A stretch of 64,000 bases of DNA from Batrachochytrium dendrobatidis JAM81 (taxonomy: Eukaryota; Chytridiomycota; Chytridiomycetes; Rhizophydiales), in contig NW_006281104.1 of assembly GCF_000203795.2 (NCBI RefSeq), positions 1,326,278 to 1,390,277 of the forward strand, written 5' to 3'. The notes beneath the pieces were generated by a model, which was not told the origin of the DNA, ran no database searches, and was given only the letters and a program-made list of their open reading frames with translations. Position numbers and translations under genes: made by a program. Shown piece by piece: positions 56,601 to 64,000 of this stretch. Position 1 is the first letter of the stretch. Every line of letters starts with the position of its first letter.

Positions 56601-59153
56601 TTCAACTCACAATGTGGGTGCATCTCGCCAGGTTCTAGGCAGCTATATATTTTTTTTGCGACAATTTTATCGTTCTTGTGAAGGGCTGTTGTGGCTACAG
56701 AAATATAGCCTGCATACTGTTTTGGAACCCATACGTGACAGTGGTGGTATGAGCAAGGAAGACGCTGAGTGGAATATGGTGCTGATGGATAATTTACTGA
56801 ATTTTGCCGCGACACCCAAAGGAGTACTGCTACTTCAGCAAACTGGATCCATGGAGCCTTGTGTTGCATACATGTTTCAAAGGTAAATTTGATTTTTTGT
56901 AAATGTTGAAGCACTTTGGTTAATCCTGACTGATGCCATCACAACTACTGTTTTTGAATTGAATCGCAGATATCAAAAAAAACTCAAGGTCAGCAAGTCC
57001 GAAAAATTTGGATATGGAACCCTTGTATCGCAAGTATCGACCACATCAGCTGGAATGGAAGCTCTATGCAAAGCAGGACTTGTTGGTTCATTTATTCGAG
57101 ATGTATGGTCCTTATTATCTGGCGATCGACCTTTTGGCGCGCCTAATTTGGAAATAGACGATCACAGTGCAATCAAAACAGTTTCAAACGTGCTAAAAGT
57201 GTTTACAAGCTTTACTGCATTGTCAACTTGCCTTTGCATTGAAAGTGATAACAGCGTTGTACCCAACACGTTTACTTATTTGATACGAAAACTGGTGCTA
57301 TTGGACACTGATGTGGACAATGATTGGCTTGTATCGTACGAAGACTCGCATCAGGTATTAGTGTTGATATTAAACTGCATTTTTTCATAGTACTGCAATG
57401 CCGTGCTAATTTCAATGGGATTATCATTACAAATGGCTTTGACAGATTGGATTGAGGATTTTGAGGCTTGTGACATCATCTCTTGACTCGCTTATACTAT
57501 TGGAGTCTACATTCAAATATATTGATTTTTTTTGGAAACTTCAAGACGACTCGTTCATTTGTACAGGTATGTTTTAAACCATTTTGATACATGTTGCATT
57601 TTAAATTGTCTGAGATATATATTTTTATTTGTTCATGTAGTTGATGGAAAAGATGCATCAACTTTTGTTATTGATGAAAACTCGCTGTTAAGAAACTACA
57701 TCCTATCCATGTCGCTTAGTGTTGGCGGAGCAGGAGAACGGCATCCGCCTCCAACTATGATCCCAATAGTCACAACTCTTTTAAATACCTCCAATATAGT
57801 TGTTATGAGAGATAGAGTGATTCCCGAATCTATTCTTCCTACTTTGGATAAACAGGCTTATACGAATATTTCTGGCAGGTAATTACGCGTTCATTATATT
57901 TTACTTGGTTTAAAGTCATCAACCCACTTGATCCATGTAGGTTGACATGCATTTGATATATAGCGAAAATGCAAAACTATGCAGGGTTTTTTCCGATGCG
58001 GACAAGTTGACAGACTCGACGAATGCTGATTTGTGGATTAATGATCTTCAAAATATCATTACTTTGTGTATATCGCACAATCTGACTCATTCCATTCCGT
58101 TTTCACTCTGCAGTCAACTTTTTACTGTGCTGGCTAGTGTGCTTCCAAAATGTAGTGATGAAATTTTGTCTACAATGGGATGGAATGCAGTACAGCCCTG
58201 TACGCGCCATCCATCTGCATCCCAATCCGCAGATAACGAGCCCAAGGTATGTTTGTGTTATCTTGTAAATCACATTTGATTTATGCATATATATTTTAAA
58301 CTCGACTATTTTGCCTAGTTTTATCCTACCTGCAAGCTTGGAGTAAAAATGGTAGCAAATTATGCTTCCAGATTACTATCGCAAGATTCCAAAATTCTTG
58401 CTAAAAGCATTGAGGAGTTTTACAGATCTATCAAGCGAAACCACTATATATTTGAACCACCAAAGAGAAAATTCACAGGCTTTGATTGGTTTATTGCAAC
58501 TCTGTATATAATGACACATGGCGACGGTGAAGCAGTACAAGCGTTTTTGGACTTTTTCTCATTCCGCATGCTTTCATTATTCATGTGGTCGCGACCATTA
58601 GAGTTTTTCTCCAAAGATACTCTAGGTTTAAAGTCGACGATGGAGTTGCTAAGGCTTACCTCGTGCCATTTGGTTGAATATATATTATCCGATGAGTTGC
58701 CAATGATATCTTCAGCATTTATGCTGAGTGGATGTACTCCCACACAGGTGTGTATGCATGTAGATGAACGTGATATCAAAATGATGAATTCAATTACCAA
58801 AACTAAACTTTCTGCACACAACTTTGCATCTACAGATGTGCCAACGATGGTTTCGTGAATGTTTCTGGACAATCCTTCCATTCAGTGAGATTACCAATTA
58901 CATTACAATTAGTCTAGTATTTGGAATCGACTACCATATCTACTTTGCCATTGCACTGATCCGTCATGTACGCGAACAGATTCTGGTTGCTACACGAGAC
59001 CATACACTGATTGAGTTTATGAATGATGGACAGCAGATTGGAAAGGGATTTATGGTTTGTGAATGCATGGAATACATGCATGCGTTGCGAGATCGACATC
59101 GAGGGCTTGTATTGGCAGAACTTAAGCTGGCTTGTGGTGCCGACAGATTGTAG
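53607..59153 (+). CDS. TBC1D32: TBC1D32/Broad-minded, ciliary TBC-like protein
   Basis: A large protein of the cilium (partner of CCRK/CDK20 in animals). From ATG 53607, about 12-14 exons encode roughly 1100 residues. The first exon (53607 to about 54203) is N-terminal with a disordered part; then NLVLSLMDKIITSQEYARLV (about 54530), PSLWFRFPEHVFKNVMNVTF and MHYLSIIDPHSTWFEKWTLS (about 55430-55600), FLRQFYRSCEGLLWLQKYSL (56650) and FGYGTLVSQVSTTSAGMEAL (57010). The C-terminal TBC-like domain has FTGFDWFIATLYIMTHGDGE (58475), CQRWFRECFWTILPF, FGIDYHIYFAIALIRHVREQ and ends ACGADRL. The C-terminal pattern matches TBC1D32. The catalytic Arg/Gln fingers of active RabGAPs are not evident. Exon joins in 54.2-55.1 kb and 57.4-58 kb are approximate. 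Identity is from remembered motifs. Confidence 0.72.
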
Positions 59154-59313
59154 TCATATCAATAGAATGAAGATTCTAGAACAAGTTGTTTTATAAATGC
59201 AGTCTAGTTTAACAGTGTTTTAATGAGTTTTGACATGCTTGCAGATGGAATAAGTTGGACTGTTGAGCGGAATTCATGGTTTATCCAGTCTTTCAAAGTG
59301 TTTAGGCTGAATC

Positions 59314-61743
59314 ATGGCTGGGAATGCAAGAGACTCTGCACGAAGCAGTCTCAAGTCTGCAAGCAGCAACATTGTGTCAACTGGAGCTACTCAGTTTGTC
59401 AAGGAATCATTCAGACAACTCAACAAGCGAGCTGATGTTCATGTGGATTCGACTGTACCAATTAAAGCAAGTTGTTGTGTCAATTGGCTTGATTCTAGTT
59501 GTTTGAATGGAATAAACTTGTACTGTCTTATAAACTAACTTCAAATTCAATTCTACAACAGAGATATGTCCAGTAAGTTGGGCATGGTTTGGCATGGAAT
59601 TGGCTTCAATTTGTCGGTTGTTTTTACTGTCGCATTCATGTAAAACACTCCATTTTCATGTCTTGCAATAGTCGTCGCTTGCTCTGGACATACACTATTT
59701 GCTTCATTTTTAAAAATCGTCTTGTTTTTTATGCACTTTACTCATCATATAATACAAACTATAATCTTGAACTGAAATAGTCTTGATTGACATAGTCGTA
59801 CATTAACAACACCAGATTCATTCATTTTAATCCAGATATTGGATTCTGGTGTTGTTAATGTAACTCTTATTCCAAAATCTCAAATACACTCGCGATCTAG
59901 TTCAACAATTGTTTTCATGCCAATCACAATGACATTATGTTTGAGTGAAACCGACTGTTATGCACTTTGATTCAGTATTCCATGTTTGTACATACGACTG
60001 ATGGATTCATTCAAATCAACTAAAATTTTAAATATACTTTATCTGATCAACATTGATTAGGTCTGCACCTAATATCTGGAGACAGGTTAGTGGCATTTGA
60101 GCATGAACTGTATTCAGTATTAACTGGTATAATGTAAATGTGACCAACATGAGTTTGTTGACTTGTCATTCTACTCTAGGCGATTTCATACGAAAAAGAA
60201 AATGATTTGGTTCAGACATATATTATGTTTATGCGATACACAGTGTAGGTTGAATCGAATAATGTTCGACTAAATCTACTAATTAAGATTGAAGCTAATC
60301 TAAACGGAATGTGCACATTGCAGACTCGGAGTTACAGAGCTTAAAAAACATCCAGATTACAAGTCACCTGCTGTTCAAGGGGACATTCAAAAGATTCAAA
60401 TGGTACGATGGAATAATTAAACAATATGCAAAATATAATCGAACTGACTTTTTAGCATGATATACTTTGGATTTGATATGTTTAGAATTGTGCCATGGCT
60501 ATTACAAAACTGGAGCGAATTCGTCCACTTCTTGAAAAACGGTATTCAGCGATCGAGCAAGCAAACATAATAGAAATGGACCGGCGAAAGCGTGAGTATG
60601 CAGCAAGAGTCGAGGCAGCACAGATTGCTTTGAATGCAGAGAAAATGAAAGCAAATCAGCACTCTGACATGAGTGTACATACCGAAAGGGTGTCTAGCGG
60701 ATCTGCTATGGAGGGTCAACTCTATGATGATGAATGGTGGCGTATGGAATCTGGATCAAAGAGTGATGGTCAATCCATGACAAAATCTATTCAGTCGGAA
60801 TTACCAGCAGCTATGCCCACATACTCACTTCCTGTGCAGGTACATTATTATTTCACAAGCCACTTGATTGATTTTTGTGAATTGACTGGATTTTACATTG
60901 TTTGATAGTCTACATCAAACATTTCAGCATCACTACCTCCACCTATACCATTCAAGCCAAGCAATGCAATGTCTGCTCTTCTTGGACCTGAACCTTCATA
61001 CGAATCATTGACATCTCCTACTTGTAAGTTAATTTTACCTGTTGAGGTGTTAATTTTGATACGTTTTAATGATTAGTACTGACACGATTTGTCAATATTC
61101 TAAATTAGACAAGACTATTTTTGACGATTCTCTTGAAGGAAAGTTACGAAAAATGCATCTTCCACGCAGACTGATGCAAGAGTTTTTGAAACGAGCGCAA
61201 CCCAATACCAGTCGCAATCTAGAAACGTGTGGTATTCTTTGCGGAAGACTTCAAAAGAACGAATTTACAATCACCAACTTGGTGATTCCCAAACAAACTG
61301 CCACGTCAGATACATGTTCCACGACAAACGAAGAAGATTTGATTGAGTTTCAAGATAAAAGAGATCTGATTACTCTAGGATGGATTCATACACATCCCAG
61401 TCAGAGTTGTTTTTTGAGTTCGGTAGATCTTCACACGCACTGTTCATACCAGTTGAGTTGATGACACAAGATTGAGCCTTTTATTGAGTACTAACACATG
61501 AATATGTGTAGATTGATGTTACCAGAAGCCATAGCAATAGTGATGGCACCCTCCAAGACTCCATCACAGGGAATATTTCGTTTAACCGATCCACCAGGAA
61601 TTGATGTGGTAACAGCGTGTCGCGATCCACAAATGTTTCATTTGCATGAGGGATACGAAGGACAACTGTATGAATCAACAGAAAAAGGACATGTTTATGT
61701 TTCTGATGAGATGATGCTGGACATAACAGACATGCGAGTATAA
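59314..61743 (+). CDS. STAMBP: STAMBP/AMSH, JAMM-type deubiquitinase
   Basis: A zinc metalloprotease that cleaves Lys63-linked ubiquitin at endosomes with ESCRT-0/III. Nine exons: 59314-59466 ([33 protein letters not shown]), 59562-59572 (RYV plus 2 bases, an 11-nt microexon), 60061-60085 (SAPNIWRQ), 60181-60245 ([20 protein letters not shown]), 60324-60402, 60486-60839, 60909-61023, 61109-61451 and 61512-61743. The N-terminal USP8-dimerisation/MIT-like helices run to ~residue 150. The C-terminal MPN+ domain has [30 protein letters not shown] (JAMM HxH...D) and [15 protein letters not shown]. The AMSH zinc-site extension is partly kept ([10 protein letters not shown]). Intron 1 uses a GC donor (GCAAGT). 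Confidence 0.92.
59800..59861. repeat. Perfect 17-bp inverted repeat in STAMBP intron 2
   Basis: ACATTAACAACACCAGA at 59800-59816 and its exact reverse complement at 59845-59861, separated by 28 bases, can form a strong hairpin. It lies next to a copy of the dispersed repeat (about 59875-59965, minus orientation). Confidence 0.8.
59875..59965 (-). repeat. Dispersed repeat family, copy 3 (intronic, inverted)
   Basis: On the minus strand it reads GTGATTGGCATGAAAACAAT then TTGAACTAGATCGCGAGTGT, matching the core at 590-660 and 17805-17870. Confidence 0.5.
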
Positions 61744-61843
61744 ATCACAATAAAATGAATTGTCGATAGTAAGATTTCCTGAGGACGAGTAGTGTAAAAA
61801 TTTGGTGATGAAGCCGATCAGCAGTTAACATTACATTGGAATC

Positions 61844-64000
61844 ATGCCGTATCTGGCATCCATGCGCTACCTCGCATTCACTGCAAGGAAACCGTCATTA
61901 ATACAGCCACTGTTTTGTTCGTCAATACTTTTACATGTTCGTAGTTTTACTTCAAAAAAACTGTTTCAACTGGAATCAGAATGCCTGGAACTTGGAAACC
62001 GATCGGATCCTACAAAACAGAGAGAGTTGTACAAGGCTTTGTACAAGTCTGGCAGCAACTCCACTCTTATTTCTCGGTTTGAAATGCAGCCTCAGCTGAT
62101 GCCAGTGTCAACTAAATATTCAGCTGCTATGAGGGCTGAAGATGCTCGAAGAATTCAACAAGATCCAGAATCTCTGAGTGTTTATATTGCAGCACTTGCA
62201 AAAGAACGGAAACTGGACCGACTTGTTGATTATATTGCTCCGTTGGTATCTGGTGCTTCCCTTGATGGGGATGTTGCTCCATTTACTCCAGGCTCTAGAG
62301 CATCCATGGAAAACATGGAATCCTCATCCAGGAATATGCAATCCTTTGGTGGTGCATCGGCTTCAGGATTTATTACTCCTGGTAGAGAGCATACTGTTCA
62401 TACTAATGTTTCTCAATGGGAAAGTGCTTTGGGTTCAAATCCTATTCATCAGCAGCAATCTTTGTATTCGCGACCTGCTGCTCCTGGAAAGACTGAACCC
62501 TTTTCAGCCCTGCGTCGCTCCATTGGTTTGGGTAAAAATTCTTCCTATCCAAACAGTCAACCTATTCAGGTTGTCATCAGCGAGGCTTGGTCTTGGAGTA
62601 AACTTGCTCGAAAACTGGGATCTCGTCTTTTGCTTGGTATCTTGCTCATGACAGGTCTTTCTGTGATTCTTGATCAGCAAGGTATTATGAAATCTGGCAT
62701 GGCTTCTGGGGAAGTTGAACCTACAGTTCAAACTCAGACGATTAAATTTGCCGATGTACAGGGAGTAGATGAAGCAAAACAAGAACTGGAAGAGATTGTT
62801 CAGTTTTTGAAAGAACCACTCAAGTTTATGGAACTTGGAGGTAAACTACCCAAAGGTGTGCTTCTTTATGGTCCTCCTGGAACTGGAAAAACTCATCTTG
62901 CTCGTGCCATTGCTGGAGAAGCTGGTGTTCCTTTTTTCCAAATGAGCGGATCTGAGTTTGACGAACTGTATGTTGGCGTTGGTGCTCGTCGTGTTCGAGA
63001 ACTGTTTGCTGCTGCAAAAAAACGTGCACCGTGTATTGTGTTTATTGATGAGTTGGATGCTGTAGGTTCAAAGCGATCTACAAAAGATCAAAGCTATATG
63101 CGTCAAACACTAAACCAGTTGCTTGTAGAGTTGGATGGATTTTCTCCTACTGAGGGTGTTATTTTAATTGCTGCAACAAATACTCCCGATTCTCTTGACA
63201 AGGCACTTGTTCGTCCTGGACGATTTGATCGTTTGGTGCCTGTTCCACTTCCTGATGTCAAGGGTCGAACACAGATTCTCAAGGTACATATGCGTGGTGT
63301 TCAAATGGATCGTGGTGTCGATGCCAGCATTATTGCTCGTGGAACCCCTGGGTTTTCTGGTGCTGATCTTGCCAATATTATCAATCACGCAGCCATCAAG
63401 GCATCAAAAGACAGTTCAAAGTATGTCACCATGGCTGATTTGGAGTGGGCTAAAGACAAGATTATTATGGGTTCAGAAAGAAAATCTGCAGTCATTACCG
63501 ACGAAAGCAAAAAGTTGACTGCTTACCACGAAGGTGGGCATACTCTTGCTGCTCTATATACTGAGGGTGCCATGCCACTTCACAAAGTCACTGTGATTCC
63601 TCGTGGAAATGCTCTTGGAGTCACTGTGCAGCTCCCCGAAGGTGATCGAAACTCCCAAACAAAACGGGAACTGATTGCAATGCTGGATGTCTGTATGGGT
63701 GGCCGTGTAGCCGAAGAATTGATCTATGGAGGAGACTACGTAACTACTGGCGCATCAAGCGATCTTCAAAAGGCAACAAGTGTAGCACGACAAATGGTGC
63801 TTTCGTATGGTATGAGCAAGCAAGTTGGTCTACAGAGCTTCGATAATGAAAGTTTTGAGCAAGCAAGTTCCCAAACGCGTGCGACTGTTGAAGCAGAAGT
63901 AAAGCTTTTGTTGGACTCCTCTTATGCACGCACGTTGGAGCTATTACAGAATCATAGTGAGGAACTGCATCGTCTTGCACAGGCTTTGATTGATTATGAA
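61844..64000 (+). CDS. YME1: Mitochondrial i-AAA protease YME1 (3' end beyond window)
   Basis: An inner-membrane ATP-dependent zinc protease facing the intermembrane space. From ATG 61844 the N-terminus ([20 protein letters not shown]) is basic/hydrophobic, a likely mitochondrial presequence. A membrane segment is at [19 protein letters not shown] (about residue 262-280). The AAA+ domain has [17 protein letters not shown] (Walker A, near 62870), [15 protein letters not shown] (Walker B) and [20 protein letters not shown] (second region of homology). The M41 zinc site is [12 protein letters not shown] (HExxH, near 63525), followed by [12 protein letters not shown]. No intron in 2.15 kb. The frame is open at the window end after LAQALIDYE, so the last ~30-60 residues are missing. 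Confidence 0.93.
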   Translation, partial: MPYLASMRYLAFTARKPSLIQPLFCSSILLHVRSFTSKKLFQLESECLELGNRSDPTKQRELYKALYKSGSNSTLISRFEMQPQLMPVSTKYSAAMRAEDARRIQQDPESLSVYIAALAKERKLDRLVDYIAPLVSGASLDGDVAPFTPGSRASMENMESSSRNMQSFGGASASGFITPGREHTVHTNVSQWESALGSNPIHQQQSLYSRPAAPGKTEPFSALRRSIGLGKNSSYPNSQPIQVVISEAWSWSKLARKLGSRLLLGILLMTGLSVILDQQGIMKSGMASGEVEPTVQTQTIKFADVQGVDEAKQELEEIVQFLKEPLKFMELGGKLPKGVLLYGPPGTGKTHLARAIAGEAGVPFFQMSGSEFDELYVGVGARRVRELFAAAKKRAPCIVFIDELDAVGSKRSTKDQSYMRQTLNQLLVELDGFSPTEGVILIAATNTPDSLDKALVRPGRFDRLVPVPLPDVKGRTQILKVHMRGVQMDRGVDASIIARGTPGFSGADLANIINHAAIKASKDSSKYVTMADLEWAKDKIIMGSERKSAVITDESKKLTAYHEGGHTLAALYTEGAMPLHKVTVIPRGNALGVTVQLPEGDRNSQTKRELIAMLDVCMGGRVAEELIYGGDYVTTGASSDLQKATSVARQMVLSYGMSKQVGLQSFDNESFEQASSQTRATVEAEVKLLLDSSYARTLELLQNHSEELHRLAQALIDYE

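Noticed and set aside
1..64000. tRNA, rRNA, CRISPR arrays and bacterial-type operon signals
   Set aside because: None seen; intron structure and gene content are eukaryotic, and no cloverleaf-like or spaced direct-repeat array was recognised by eye.

Overview
The window looks like nuclear DNA of a flagellated (chytrid-type) fungus. Genes are split by many short introns (about 60-220 nt, mostly GTANGT...YAG). Intergenic DNA is AT-rich. There is a gene for the ciliary protein TBC1D32/Broad-minded, which fits a zoosporic fungus. There is also a Crinkler-like NTPase/nuclease gene and a cluster of small secreted proline-rich proteins. That combination is best known from Batrachochytrium, amphibian-pathogenic chytrids. 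This assignment is inferred from content; no species can be proved from the sequence alone.

Region 1 (1-14.2 kb) is accessory and repeat-rich. It opens with a broken malonyl-CoA decarboxylase remnant, then a secreted acidic protein (1270-1998) and a small membrane or secreted orphan (2701-3108, minus). Three paralogous secreted proline-rich genes follow (3795 +, 8166 +, 12766 -). They share a signal peptide and a Lys-Arg processing site but have very different proline repeats. They sit among five alternately oriented copies of a ~0.4-kb sequence and two dead LINE reverse transcriptases, which together form a 3.1-kb inverted repeat (4721-7896 against 9060-12192) nested in a larger palindrome.

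Region 2 (14.2-32 kb) is dense housekeeping DNA: UBAC2/Dsc2-like rhomboid-UBA protein (+), U-box cyclophilin PPIL2 (-), a lysine-rich NKAPD1-like protein (-), an intronless multi-IQ protein (+), PAN2 deadenylase (-), STN1 telomere protein (-), ELOF1 (+), URI1/Bud27 (-), then a dihydrofolate/folylpolyglutamate synthase pseudogene.

Region 3 (32-48.6 kb) is a second accessory block. It holds an unrecognised multi-exon gene (32643-35773, minus), a near-identical 3.3-kb direct duplication of that gene's 5' half (33843-37164 and 45287-48583), about 3 kb with no supportable gene, a Crinkler-like gene interrupted by a placeholder gap, and a stretch of decayed reading frames.

Region 4 (48.7-64 kb) is a run of five conserved plus-strand genes: NUP58 nucleoporin, LIS1 (dynein regulator), TBC1D32 (cilium), STAMBP/AMSH (JAMM deubiquitinase) and the mitochondrial i-AAA protease YME1, which runs off the window end. 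Conserved compact blocks alternate with repeat-rich effector blocks, as in a two-speed pathogen genome. Two runs of exactly 100 N (6244-6343, 41117-41216) are assembly placeholders.
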